Source: Rhodocollybia butyracea
Lineage: Eukaryota; Basidiomycota; Agaricomycetes; Agaricales; Omphalotaceae
DNA: 64,000 nucleotides
Direction: 5' to 3'
Assembly: GCA_015501585.1 (NCBI GenBank)
Contig: JADNRY010000290.1
Coordinates: forward strand, 1-64,000
Position 1 is the stretch's first letter. Each line of letters starts with the position of its first letter. The translations under genes were made by a program, and so were the position numbers. Positions 43,228 through 55,381 of this stretch are shown here, piece after piece. The notes beneath the pieces were generated by a model. The model was not told the origin of the DNA. It was given only the letters and a program-made list of their open reading frames with translations, and ran no database searches.

Positions 43228-44272
43228 ATAATAGTCTATACTCGAGATCCCGAAGATGTTCGTTGTGTAACTTTTGTCAAGCCTTTCGCTTGTGCTTTCT
43301 TTTGGGAAAACGGGAGCCGTGATATGATCACTGTACGACTATCGGTTCTGTGCAACCAGCATTCTGGTTACCTCGCATTTGTTTTGGGATACTGAGTGCT
43401 AACAGATGTTTAGTGCTAGATGCTTCGTTCTACTCGCGCCGAAATCGAAATCTTCCTGCCTGTCGCCGATATCTTCCCTCTATCCAGTGGTCATCTATGA
43501 CCTATGTGCTTACTGTACTGAGACTTGCGGAGTGAGTCTATGATGACGGATAGTATCAGTTTTCGCAGTATTCGTAAATCGGGAGCTGTATATTCATTCC
43601 TGAACCTCATTTGTATGCAAACACATAATGGTATTCTTCATGTTGTGGTTATCTTTCATATCTGTAACGAATATGTTTTCTAGAGCGCCTTTTTTTAGGT
43701 CGTGTATAGTCTTAATGTTGTGAGACGGTACGGCGAGTGCTGATCACAGCAGCATCGAGGCTATGCATCCCAGGCATGTATTTGGCGTGATACATGTGGC
43801 TGGGGCCCCGGCAGTTCCTAAATGGGACCACGTCGGTTACTACTACCTACTACCTACTACTACCGAGAATATCATTTTGTGTTGCGTCTTCGATTTCATA
43901 CCGCATTCAACTTCTTGTACTCGAGATTTTTGGTAGGTATGCCACACCTCGTATTTCTTCTGCCTCCAGTTTATCATATATTCATTGGATAGTACAGGTA
44001 GACTGAACATAGGAAATACCGTTATATGAATTACTGGCGATCCCCTGGAGGTTATTATTCGGGTATTTTTCCATGATGGGGCACGGGAGCTCTCTCAGTC
44101 AAGAATTATGGTGGTAGCAGTTCATAAGTACATAATATGACAGAGAGGGGTTACAGTACTACAGACTACTTGGGTGATGACCTATAGTTTGACGTGAGAT
44201 GTACGCGTACGCTTGTTTTTTGAGAAATTCGTGGTGAGAGGGTAGGAAAAACCATAAACGTAGCAAGCTACG
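43228..44272. other. Non-coding spacer before P450-4
   Basis: No supported gene. The right half (from about 43985) carries the array-associated CAGGTAGACTGAACATAGGAAA and GAGCTCTCTCAGTCAAGAATTATGG segments seen downstream of the other P450s. Confidence 0.5.
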
Positions 44273-46584
44273 TCAAACCGCTCTCTTTCTGAACATCACC
44301 TCTGCAGACCGATTCGGACTATACGCTACTCCATGCCAACTCGGAGGAGGAATCCCTTTGTTATTTTCAAACTCGACATCGTATGTGAGCAGAACGTGCC
44401 CCATGAGGGCCTTGAGCTCATTGACTGCGAAAAATCTCCCCGGGCTATAAAGGCGAAGTAAGCGTATACGAATATTTTTGATCCTACAATGTTTGTAAAC
44501 TCACCACATGGGTCTGCCACCACCAAACACAACAAATGCTGGGTCAACGGCAGCCATCTGATGCTTGAGAGATTCTCCCTCTTGTTCTCGAAGTTCGGAG
44601 AATCGGAAAGGCTTGAAAGTTTCAGGATCTTCGTAGTACGCCTAGGGATTGGTTCAGCTTCATATCAACATTGTATACTCGATTCGGCACCTACTCCATC
44701 GTGGTGCAAAGCCTGCGAGGCCACCGCGACGATTGTCCCAGCAGGAACGACAGTGCCGTCTGAAAATGTAAAGTCTCGGAGTGCCATTCGGGTCATGCCC
44801 ACTAAGTGAATCAAGTCAGATATAGCCATATGCGATGTTACGAGAAAGGGAGTTCTTACCTCCATTAACACCACTCAACCGCTGTGTCTCCTTCAAAAAG
44901 CTGTCTAACTTTACCATCTTGCTCATTGCAGCCTTGGTCCATCCCAGCTCTTCAATAGCAGCGCTGACCTCTTCCCGCAAAGGCTCGGCAATCTGGGGGT
45001 AGGCGGCCAGGTAATAGATACTATTGGTGAAAGTCTGAACGACGAAAAAAATAAGCATGTATACTAGTAGGATAGTTTGGACACACACCATGCTCTATAA
45101 GCAACAAGAACTTGTAACAATGCTACTCTGATACAAAACTTATAACAACATACCGTAGTGTGAATTGCAGCAAAATTGACGAGGAGAACACGGTGAACGA
45201 TATCACTGACGATGTTGTCATTACGTTCACCCACTTCTTCCAATAACCATGTAACGAGATCGTTCTGCCAACAAGAACCAGTTTAAAATCAAGGTGAGAG
45301 ATTTGATCAAGGAAATCATCCTTACGGGTTTATCTGGCCAATCGGAGGTTCCATGCTCTTCCTCCTTTGCTAGTCGTTCCCTGATCAACGGCCCAAGATG
45401 TCTTTCGGCGCGTGCCAGAGAAGCGGGAACATTGGTCAAGAATTGGCTCACGATACTAGAAATTAAGGCAAGACAGCATGAGTAAGGATGAACGCCATTG
45501 ACCGACAAGGAGAACGAACGGTTTGAGAAAACCCGGATAGCGCTGGAGAGTAGTGCCACCAATGACACCGTCAACAGTAAAAGTTATGTTGAGATTCTGC
45601 GAAATTGGTCAAGGGCGATTATGTTGATCTAGAAAGGAGGTACTCGCAACGTAGTCCTGGTTCCGGCCTTTGTCTTGACGTCAGTTGGAATAAAAGAATG
45701 ACATGGGGAAAGACATACATAGAGGTAAACCGACAAAATACCGGTTGCTTGTTCGAGAAACGATCTGCATGATGGTAGACAACATTGGAACTTTCATCCA
45801 TTCTGATTCTTTCGAAAGCCTTCAGCGGGAGGATGAAGGTAAACCGACGGTTATAACTTACCTTTAGCAGGGACGAGATCCGCAAAAGAAGCTACAACCT
45901 CGTCCCGCAGATCATGGAACTTTGCAGGCAAAGCACGAGTGAGGGGACTACGGACAACCTTTGGGGAAAGGAATCATTAACGTCACAGCTGAATATAGAT
46001 AATAAAACACTGTACCGGAACATGATAGGTATTCACTCTCACAACTTTACCCATGGTATAGTCTGTTTGCATGTCCTACATGGCAAAGTTGAAATCAAGC
46101 TGAGCAAAGTGACAGGTATATTGCACGCACCTCACTGAAAGCGGCTATAAAGGAGAGATCCAAAGGGCTAGCTTTCTTGATATCATCGATCATCTTCTCC
46201 CCTGAGACGATAACATCCCAGCGGTCAAGGAGTGGGATCTTAAATGCTCCTCCAGGATACTAAGTTTACGTCAACATGCCTCCTGAGCAAACAAGTCATT
46301 AAAATTACTTTGCAATATCCCTCTTGAATGATTTCAACAGCATGGTCCTTGTACCTCTGTGCACTTATGTAGGATGAAAAGAGGCCAGAGTTTCCCATAG
46401 TTGGGATAGCATTGAGCTATATAGACAACGAAAATGTTTCAAAGTGCGTAAACTTGGAGCGTCGAAGTCGAGCTTCGCTGACCTTGACCATTCGGTTCCG
46501 CCAGCGAATGTACTTTGGCAAAAAGTAGGTTACCAGAAGCACAGCTCCTACAGTCAGGACGGGGGACAACACACTAGAAGACAT
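44273..46584 (-). CDS. Cytochrome P450, paralogue 4
   Basis: Start ATG at 46584, MSSSVLSPVLTVGAVLLVTY with PKYIRWRNRMVK (membrane anchor). All expected exons are present: KVPMLSTIMQIVSRTSNRYF, FLKP|IVSQFLTNVPASLARAERH, the ExxR motif KETQRLSG, MALRDFTFSDGTVVPAGT, and the haem loop VVFGGGRPMC|PGRFFAVNELK. It ends SAEVMFRKRAV* at 44273. The intron after FLKP uses GTTCGT..TTCTAG, matching the other copies, so the copy-specific CAA further downstream is coding (Gln) and not a lost acceptor. It appears intact. It is closest to paralogue 2 in the N-terminal exon and promoter. Substrate unknown. Confidence 0.86.
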
Positions 46585-48199
46585 GATTGTATTTTTCCGG
46601 AGTTTTTCTTCGCCGTTTTTATAGAGGTCCAATCTGACTTGAGTCACGAATATATGCATAAGAGATGTAGATTCCCCAGAAGGAGTGAAACGGTGGACAG
46701 CCAGTGGACGGACCATCTCGGGAAAAAGAGACTAAGTTGATTTGACAAGTCAAGGCCGAAAACTACCCGATCCACTTAGATTAGATCCCCTATCAGTTGT
46801 TTTGACCACTTCCTGAGGGTGGGGCAAAGTCCTACATGACTCTTCTTGTGAATTAGGATACGTTCTTGATGATGCCCTCCAAGGAATCTTCGGCTCCAGC
46901 TTTGTGTCAGTGCGCCACAGGCAAATATTGATAGTCTAAGCATCGGTTCTCTCTCCCGTGCTTATTATTCTCTATGGTTATCCTAGCATGAGTAACTGCG
47001 TAATCGATACATCAAGTTCAATAGCGTTGCGTTCGGAAACTTTGAACGATGAGACTAACCATAGGCGAGTACATTCGGAATTTTCACCTCAACTTCCCAC
47101 CAAATATCCAAATCGCCGAGCTCATCCAGGCTCCCATAGGGTCAACCCTACGACCACTCATTCGTTATATCTGGACTTTTAGCACGACAAGTGCATCGTA
47201 TCTTCGCTCGGGTTTGGCAATAAAAAATACTCATTCTTGACTGGAACGGCGAGCTCTTTTCTGTTGCGCACTGCCGTCGGTCTGGCACTTTGTGCGAGCT
47301 TGTAGAAAACATCCCCCGCTGCTGGCTCAAAGGACTATTCCTCCTTCACTGGCCAATGAAATTTGGGTCAAAGTTAACTATATCGGTTGAATATGCCGGG
47401 TAGCCCACCTCTTTATCACAAGACTGCCATTAGCACCTGACGGAACGGCACGGAAGTATGGAGCCAAGCCTAGACCCATACTTGCTTTTAGGTTGTGAGG
47501 TATCTTGTTCAGTAAGTCGTTAGTATTGTCTCCCAATTATAAGATGAAACGAGTCATTTTACTTCTTGAAGTTATGTTAGTAACTTGATTGCCTTCACAG
47601 CAAATATAGAATCATTTACATTTCCTGGACTACGGTTTGCGGATCGCGGCTGGCCAAAGCGTCTATAAACTCATCCTGCATCACTCTCGGATCCTATCGG
47701 CACTTTCGAACCTGCGCATTTCTGGAACATGAGCGGAAAATAGATGCTATGAAGTCCCTATGGCTGGGCAGTTCCAGCAAGCTACACGAACACAGGAAAT
47801 GTAGTTTTAGTATTAGTTTTACTTAAGCATGGTACGCTCGCTCCTCAGGTTGGGCCGTGAGCAGGATGCACTTCGTAATGAGACAGTGTTGCTGGAGCGC
47901 TGACTACTCAGTGACATCGCCCTAAAGCTCCGACATACAACGATACTCCAACATAAGCAAGATGCCAGAAAACCCACATAGGCATTGCATGTATACATAT
48001 ACATACAAATGAGTCCTGAAATTTGAATCCAGTTTCAATCAGACGAGTCATTGGAGAAAAGTTGGAACAGGTACAACATACTAATCAGAGCTCAACCAAA
48101 ACGTACACTCCAACTCTGAGTGAACTGAACATCACCACAGCCCAAACAGATATGTACTTGTTCGTACACGGAGATCAAATCGAGCAACTATTCACCCCT
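46585..48199. other. Intergenic stretch between the P450 array and eEF2
   Basis: The left part (to about 46900) repeats the upstream region of P450-2 (37760-37960). 46950-48199 holds only short frames without start, splice or family support. No RNA gene was seen. Confidence 0.5.
46615..46624 (-). promoter_or_regulatory. TATA box of P450 paralogue 4
   Basis: Minus strand reads CTATAAAAAC about 32 nt before the start codon, in the same ACCTCTATAAA context as paralogue 2. Confidence 0.65.
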
Positions 48200-51100
48200 C
48201 TAAAGCTTGTCATAGTAGGAATCGAGAGAAGGGATCTCAGGCTGAAAAAAAACATGCGCGTGAGTCGAGTTTTTGGTGAAAACGGAAGATAGTTAACCTT
48301 AAGCCCCTTGCGGACACGAATCTTCGTAACGACTTCTTCGATCTTGCTGCCTTTTTCGAGCGGTGCTAAGAGGAGAAAGAAAATTTGAATTCGTTACAGA
48401 AGCAGTAGTCACAAACAAACGTACATCCAGGCATGATCTCCCAATGGTCAAATACGCACTGCGGAAAGGCCTGACCAGCAGTATGTGATCGGAGCTCTCC
48501 ATTGAAACCAAATGACTCAGAAACAGGGAGATAAGCTTTGACTGTGAACATGGGTGTTCCAGGCCTTTGCTCTTCACTGAATACCTGTCCACGACGCTTG
48601 TTTAAGCACGAATAGACACCGCCGATGGCGTTTTCAGGACATTGGATTTCGACTGGAAATTAGAATTAGATTCAGAGATTGAAAGAGAACCTGGAGAACC
48701 ACTTACCAAGGTAGACGGGCTCCTGAAGACCAGGAGTAGCAAGTAAACAGGCAGCATAGCAGGCGCGCCTGCAAGTGGGGATGAGCTGTCCTCCACCGCG
48801 ATGAATAGCATCGGTGTGGAGCTGTGGAGCCAAAGCATCAGCACACATAATGCAAAATATTGAGCAAAACGAAACGTACAGTAACATCAATGATGTTGAA
48901 CCGCACACCACGCATGTTCTCGTCGGCACAAACTCCTTCCTTTGTTGCCCATTGGAAGGCAGCGACACAAGAATCCTTGATCTCGTTCAAGTACTGCACA
49001 CCCTTGGTAACATCAACCAAGAAGTTGGGTCCAGTGGTGTCAGGACCGAAGCACCAAATCTTCCTCGCATCGGTTACATCCCATCCAAATTCGTCCGCAA
49101 GGATACGGGCACGAATCTTGAAATCATCACGAGGGGCAATTTTACCTTCCTCGATTGCCTTGGAGAGCTCATCATCGAGAGGCATAGCTTTGACATACAA
49201 GCGGTTGTGCTTATTCTGGGATTTGGACAGAGCGACGATTGAAGACTCTGCCCTGACGGTTTCGCGGTATGGGACAACAGGGTCAGAGATTCGGAGAGGA
49301 ACACCGGCGTGATCTTCTTGGAGATCCTATGAGATGACGAAATTAGCGAAAGAACTTCCGGACCGTTAGCCGTTGTAGCGTACCTTTAAACAAATTTCCA
49401 AATGCAGCTCACCAGCTCCAGCGACAATGTGCTCACCAGTCTCATTAATCCATGCCTGGACACAAGGATCGGACTTGGATAGACGTTTAAGACCTTCCAC
49501 GAGCTTGGGAAGATCAGCTGCGTTTTTCACTTCTACAGCAACTTGGACAACGGGGGACACGGAAAACCGCATGACTTTCATGTTGTGCGCAGTTTCAGAG
49601 GAAGTGAGGGTACCGCTCTTCAACAAGAACTGATCAATACCGACAAGACCAACGATGTTACCCGCGGGACAGTCCTCGATAGGTTCGATATAACGACCCA
49701 TCATGAGAACCGTTCGCTGGATACTGCTAATGAAGAGGTCGTCCTTTTTTCCAGGAATATAGTTCGGGCCCTGTATACGGATCTTGGGGCCAGAGCGAAC
49801 GGTCCCCGAGAAGACACGTCCAAAGGCATAGAAACGCCCCTTGTCGGAAGTAGGCACCATTTTGGAGATGTAGAGGACAAGGGGGCCTTTGGCGTCACAG
49901 TCGCGGATACCAATAGCGGACTCGTCATCCATGGGACCTTCGTAGAGGGTTTCGACACGGTACCGCTGAGCAGTAGCGGGAGAAGGAAGATTTATGACAA
50001 TCATTTCAAGCATGGAGTCACCAGCGGGGAGGAATTTACGCATGACGATTTTGAGGAGGGCTTTCCCCTCGAGATCACGCTCGCTCTGGGCAAGCTTGAT
50101 ATCCAGCTTTTCGAGCATCGGGCCGATGTCGTCCTTTTTGAAGTTCATGACAGCGTCGAAGATTCTGAAGATGGGGTCAAGAACAAACAAATTGAATGCA
50201 CGCTCGAGAGGCTTCCCATCGGCATCACTTTCCTTGGTGCTCCATTTCTTCGTTTTGGGATTGAAATAGTTGTCGCCCCAGAGCTTGACCATCATCTTCT
50301 CCTTGTCTACACCGAACTTTTTGGCGTATCGGGAGGCAAACTGACGGAGAGTGAAGGCCCAGCCGTGAAGACCAGAACCAAAAGCCACGGTACCTTGGTC
50401 AGGGTAAACCTGGACATCACCAAGGGCCTCGTCATGGTATGTAGATATAATGACGTTGACACTCTCGACGGTACGTTGGAATGACTGGTAAAGAGATTCC
50501 TTGTCGACCTGGAGTTCGAGCAGAGCACGGTCAACTTTGTTGATAATGACGACGGGTTTGATACGTTCGTTCAAAGCCTGGCGGAGCACAGTTTCTGTCT
50601 GCACGCAGACACCTTCGACACAGTCAACAACGACAAGGGCACCGTCGGTGACACGGAGAGCAGCAGTGACCTCGGAGGAGAAATCAACGTGTCCTGGCGA
50701 ATCGATCAAGTTTATCAAAAATTCGTTTCCTTTAAAACTAGTTTTCAGTAGTCACATCGGTCGGGTATAAAAAGTGCACACCATCAGATTTCTGCTTCAT
50801 AGATGCCACTTCTTCCTTGTCTACCTCAAAGTACATGGAAATGGCGGTAGACTTGATGGTGATACCACGGTCCTTTTCGTCCTGCCTCGTGTCCATAACC
50901 CTTTGGTCTCCAGCTTTCGATGCAGCGATGATACCGGCCTTAGCCACCAAGGAGTCTGTGAGTGTGGATTTTCCATGGTCAACTAGATAGCGAAAAAAAA
51001 ATCAGAATATTTAACGATGAGATAGAGATCTTTCGAGCTATTACCATGGGCGATAACACTCATGTTACGGATGTTCGTTGGCCGGTTCATAAGGCCACGG

Positions 51101-51255
51101 ATTTGATCTAGATGACATTGCAGAAGACGATGAGTAAACAGCGAGCGACATGGAGCAGATTTTCCTGCTTACCAACGGTAAAGTTCCTGCATGAGAATAC
51201 GAATTTTGATTAACAGACGGAACACAATGCAAAAGAGAAATACTACATACACCAT
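48200..51255 (-). CDS. EFT2/eEF2: Translation elongation factor 2 (eEF2)
   Basis: Complete ribosomal translocase GTPase. ATG at 51255 gives [20 protein letters not shown], assembled over three tiny 5' exons, then [18 protein letters not shown] with the P-loop. Next come [19 protein letters not shown] (switch I), [14 protein letters not shown] (DxPGH) and [13 protein letters not shown] (NKxD). Domain II and III motifs follow ([37 protein letters not shown]). Domain IV has [26 protein letters not shown]; the final His of DAIH is the diphthamide site. The C-terminus is [22 protein letters not shown] at 48200. About eight to nine introns. The product moves tRNA-mRNA through the ribosome after peptide transfer. 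No lesion. A 313-codon open frame on the opposite strand (49543-50484) is a codon-bias shadow. Confidence 0.97.
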
Positions 51256-52370
51256 GATGATTTAGTAGACCTTAAACTTGCGAGTTTGATAATGGGCTGA
51301 AAAGGTTGGAAGAGAGCTCAGAAACCGACAGATTTTTGTGTTCGTCAGCCAAACCGGAACCGAGCGGGCCCAACTATAAGCGCACAGCTTTAATTGTTTT
51401 GAGTCGCAAGTATGAAGATTCGAGCTTGGATTGGCCTTTACAGAACCAACTTTGGTATTTAAGAGAGGCATTTCTGCGTACACGACAAGCGGGGTAGTGC
51501 CGCGAAATAAAGACGCATAAACTTGAGGACAGCAGAACGAATTGGGAACACAAGCGACACTGCGAGATTATAAGGCTGCAGGCCCAGGAGTCGGGACAAA
51601 TAGGACAGTAGTATGATAGGTAGGTGAATTCTCTCTTTTCGAGATCCAAGTAATGTCATTCTGCATCGCTTTGCTGCTTCATTTCCCGGTGAAAACGAGT
51701 TACATGCGAGCCTGACATGTAAGTGTGTAGTTTGGCTTCAAGCAGTGCACTAATGGTCTATCGAAACCTCACTGCAAAGCAGTCTTGGTGTTTGAGAGGT
51801 AAATTGCCGAACGGCCTTCAATTTGGAAGGCGAATCGAGAGACGACAGTGCTCGAGGGTCGAGTTACGCATAAAATGAGAGATTTTCAGCGGCAAAGAGC
51901 GAGTCTTTCATCGGAAACAGGGCAGGGAGATCGTCAGCTATTGGCAAACCGAGGAAATTCAGGAAAACAAGGAACCATAACACGTGACTACATGATGATA
52001 ATTATAATTGCTGCAGATGATCGATACTTTAGCGCCGGAACTATTTTTACTTCTTTACTGCCCACCACTGGCATTAGATTACAGTACGGATTAGCAAGTA
52101 TGGTCGAATCAACCATTGCTGTACATCGTTTCGATTTCGGGTTTCTACCCATTCCACTTTCTTGTCGTATTGCGCCGGGAGAATCTATAGCCTTCGGATA
52201 TGCCAGAGTATTAACTTTTGCTTTTGCTAGTACATTCAGTACGTCGACGCCCCACATTTAACCAATCTTTCATTAACCTTAGCCTAGCTGGTAGCTCCAT
52301 CCCGATCCTAAACTTTGGGCCATTCTAAAGATACTTACTCTTAGTCATGAATCTCTGGTATTGTCAGCCA
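51256..52370. other. Intergenic stretch upstream of eEF2
   Basis: It contains the eEF2 promoter, with no nameable element. From about 51985 the sequence is duplicated at about 54950, so the left border of the MFS duplication unit lies here. The conserved minus frame 52257-51988 (KAKVNTLAYPKAIDSPGAIR) is kept in both units but has no start support. Confidence 0.45.
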
Positions 52371-52439
52371 ATTCTAAGTAAAAATTATTCATTGTCGCTG
52401 GAAGACAGTGCTGAAAATCATTGCAGTTGAACTGGCTCG

Positions 52440-54026
52440 TCAATTCCAGGTCGACGATGTCGGGGTTTCTCGGATTCCGGTCTTACTACAAGCTGGGTAA
52501 ATATCTGTCTTCAGGGAGAAGTCGCAGTTTTGACGCGCGCGCAGTTATGCCGTTGGGATCGTCCTCATTTCTCCCCTTGGAGACATAGTCCGGAGGCGGC
52601 AGCTTCTGCTACTTCTCATCTTGACGTCTGGCTCTCTCACAATTGGTCTCGCCATCACCAAGTCCCTTAGGGTATTCGAGGTGCTATCATTTCTAACTGC
52701 CGTAGTATCTATAACCCCACAAGTTAGCTGCGACTGTTCCATGCGCTGTCGCGATCTTGAGTACTAACCACGCACGGCAGGTATTGGTGCCCCTTGCTGC
52801 CGATCTCGCACCTGCGAATCGAAGAGCTACCTTTATATCATTTATTATGGCTGGATTATTCATGGGTGTCCTTCTGGCTCGCGTATTGTCCGGAATTATA
52901 GCACAATTCTCTAGCTATCACAACGTATATTGGATGGGTGTTGGCGGTGAGTCGCTCCAAGCGAATACGGGTTTCTCTTTACAAACCAAGCTTATATTCA
53001 GGGCAATTCTTACTCCTGCTTGTCTTATATTTCATAACTCCCGATGTTCCTGTCAAGAATGAAGATATTTCCTATTATCAAATAATGAAGTCGATGGTCA
53101 AATTTGCAGTGACCGAACCAGCATTAATCCAGAGCTGTCTCATCTTATTTTTCAGTTCATCGATCTTCGGTGGATTCTGGGTGACATTGACCTTTCTACT
53201 GAATGGCGCCCCGTATCATTACACTACGTCGGTTATCTTTGATTACCCTGTTTATTTTCTAACTATCAGAATAGGTTGGTTATTGGCCTCTTTGGCCTCG
53301 TTGGAATGGTTGGCATTTGCATGGCTCCACTAGTTGGGAGGTCAGTGGACGGTTTAGTCCCATGGATGGCAACACTTGTAGCTATACTACTGGCTATTTT
53401 TTTCGCAAATAATCCAAACATTTGGAGGAGAAATAAGCGTCGCACCAATTATAATCGCTATAATTCGTAATTCGTTTATACGTTATAAAAATTCCATTAA
53501 CCAAGTACCCTCTTAGTCCTTGATATCGGTGCACAAGCGACTCAAGTGTCGCTTACTAGCGCAATATTTAGGTATGTACTGCTTCAAACTCCTCTTTCGT
53601 CGCTCCTTTGATAGGCTCTGGTAGCATTGCTCCCGAAGCACGCTCACGGTTGAATTCCATCTTGATCCTCTGGGTATGTTATCTGGGAATTCAGCCATGT
53701 GAAATTCTGCTAACTTAAGATCTCAGGTTTTCCTTGTAAGTTCACGCTTCCGAGGCTCTACATCGTTTCAATCTCACATCGAACAGGGCCAAGTCATGGG
53801 AACAGCAGTTGGAACCAAACTCTACACCGAAGGTGGCTACAAGCTTAGTTCAGGCATCCGTGTGGTTTTTGGGGGGATGGAGCTATTGTTACTCATGTTA
53901 CGAGGACCTCATGTCTCTAGGACAACATGGATTGGATGGGAGGGTGGGATGAACCTCCGCAAGAAGAAGACAGACGAGAAGGATGATGTGACAGAGGTTG
54001 GTATCAGTACGCCGGATGAAAAATAG
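52440..54026 (+). pseudogene. MFS transporter, copy 1 (probably frameshifted)
   Basis: Plus-strand exons encode most of a 12-helix major facilitator. VDDVGVSRIPVLLQAG|YAVGI comes first, then SPLGDIVRRRQLLLLLIL (the loop 2-3 motif G-D-x-x-x-R-R) and VLVPLAADLAPANRRATF. Further helices are LARVLSGIIAQFSSYHNVYW, FGGFWVTLTFLLNGAPYHYT, LVIGLFGLVGMVGICMAPLV and ARSRLNSILILW. The end is GQVMGTAVGTKLYTEGGYKL..RTTWIGWEGGMN..STPDEK* at 54026. Relative to copy 2 one base is extra near 53400 (CTATTTTTTTCGCAAATAATCC), which derails the frame in a transmembrane helix. The exon join before GSGSIAPEARSR is also not clean. The substrate is unknown; the family resembles bacterial drug/sugar exporters. Confidence 0.65.
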
Positions 54027-54117
54027 TCCGTAAACAGTTGGTACGGTTTACTATCATCCTTCTTACTCGTTTTCTACATTGTTTTTGCTTATCGACATGA
54101 TGCCCAATCTCGTAGTT

Positions 54118-54190
54118 TATTTCCTCACTGATAGAAGCAAAGAAACAGACATTGAATCAACGAGCCATTCTGAGCACGGTGACTTGAAAG
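54118..54190 (-). pseudogene. Short copy of the GNAT-2 gene segment
   Basis: TGCCCAATCTCGT..TTTATTTCCTCACTGATAGAAGCAAAGAAACAGACATTGAATCAACGAGCC matches 57763-57833 almost exactly, then diverges. It is therefore a partial copy of the GNAT-like gene lying to the right of MFS copy 2, and implies that the MFS duplication once took flanking sequence with it. The part to 54400 is unassigned. Confidence 0.65.
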
Positions 54191-54454
54191 CTTATTGATC
54201 GGAGCCAAGTTTGTAAAGGTGGAGGGAACTTTCTGGATGTCTGGTCTCGAGGTGCCAGTTCTTGAGGAACTCAAGAGCCTGGTCATCCATGTCATTCCAA
54301 AAGCTATGTACTCTCCGCGATACTCTTCTCGATGGCTAGGACCAAGCAGAAGGGGAAGCATTATGCTAGTTCTGTGCTTGACACTTGACTACTCAGAATG
54401 AGGTAGTTCTAATCGCTGGCGCCAGGTCAATATTCTTGCATCAAGGTCGTTAAC

Positions 54455-54810
54455 TCTGCGATGCATCCTGATGCAGAAGCACATACTCGCGATTTGAAGT
54501 ACCGAATTTTATCACTGAAAGTGAGGCAGTTCATTAAAAACAAATATATCGCGCGCGAGAGAAAGGGGCACCCACTGTCTCTGAGCTTGTAATACCTGGA
54601 ACCAGGGACAGCCTAGTGGGCCGAATCCACAATTGAAAGTGAGTGAGAATGGTAATGTCTGCACGACACCTTTAGGTCCTTCATATTCATCCTTCTCTTG
54701 GACTAGACAGTCTACTTGATAGGAATGTCAGTTCCCCGGGGGAGGAAGAGAGAGACTACGCGTACCCTGTATTACAGCATGTTGCTTGGAACACGAAGGA
54801 TGCTCAATAG
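54455..54810 (-). pseudogene. SNIP1/Pml1-like FHA gene, third relic (inverted)
   Basis: The reverse complement matches the 3' half of the FHA gene copies at 14 and 28 kb. It includes the last-exon end (TGCATCAGGATGCATCGC here against TGCATGAGGATGCGTCG) and CGGTACTTCAAATCGCGAGTA. The intron with TCTCGCGCG is also present, as are the CCAAGAGAAGGATGAATATG exon and CACGCTGTAATAC-like sequence. The part coding for LESTNGTHVNG is missing. Introns are retained, so it arose by DNA-level copying, not retroposition. It abuts the eEF2 fragment directly. Confidence 0.8.
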
Positions 54811-54915
54811 GAAGTGAGAGTACCGCTCTCAACAAGAACTGATCAATACCGACAAGACCAACGATGTTACCCGCGGGACAGTCCTCGATAGGTTCGGTAT
54901 AACGAGAACCGTTAT
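54811..54915 (-). pseudogene. Fragment of eEF2 (about 105 bp)
   Basis: GAAGTGAG(A/G)GTACCGCTCT..CAACAAGAACTGATCAATACC through CAGTCCTCGATAGGTTCG(G/A)TATAACGA matches eEF2 positions 49601-49700 in the same orientation, followed by a shortened GAGAACCGTT. It encodes the segment around [19 protein letters not shown]. It is an inserted piece without function of its own. Confidence 0.88.
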
Positions 54916-55381
54916 GAAATTTAATACAACCATAGCAGTGACATGTGACTACATGTTGATGATCGATACTTAAGCGCCGGAATTATCTTTACTTCTTTAC
55001 TGCCCATCACTGGCATTAGATTACAGTACTGATTTGCAAGTATGGTCGAATCAACCATTGCTGTACATCGTTTCGATTTCGGGTTTCTACCCATCCCACT
55101 TTCTTGTCGTATTGCGCCGGGAGAATCTATAGCCTTCGGATATGCCAGAGTATTAACTTTTGCTTTTGCTAGTACATTCAGTACGTCGACGCCCCGCTTT
55201 TAAACAACCCTTCATTAACCTCAGCCTAGCTGGTAGCTCCATCCCGATCCTAAACTTTGGGCCATTCTAAAGATATTTACTCTTAGCCATGAATCTCTGG
55301 TATTGTCAGCCAATTCTAGGTAAAAATTATCCATTATCGTTGGAAGACAGTGCTGAAAATCATTGCAGTTGAACTGGCTCG

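Noticed and set aside
45421..45480. Apparent loss of a splice acceptor (CAG to CAA) in P450 paralogue 4
   Set aside because: Re-reading the four paralogues, the intron runs from GT just after the FLKP codons to the TAG before TATCGTG. The CAA is then a normal Gln codon and the gene is intact.
49543..50484. A 313-codon open frame on the plus strand
   Set aside because: It lies exactly antisense to well-conserved eEF2 codons and shows no domain; it is a shadow of biased codon use in a highly expressed gene.
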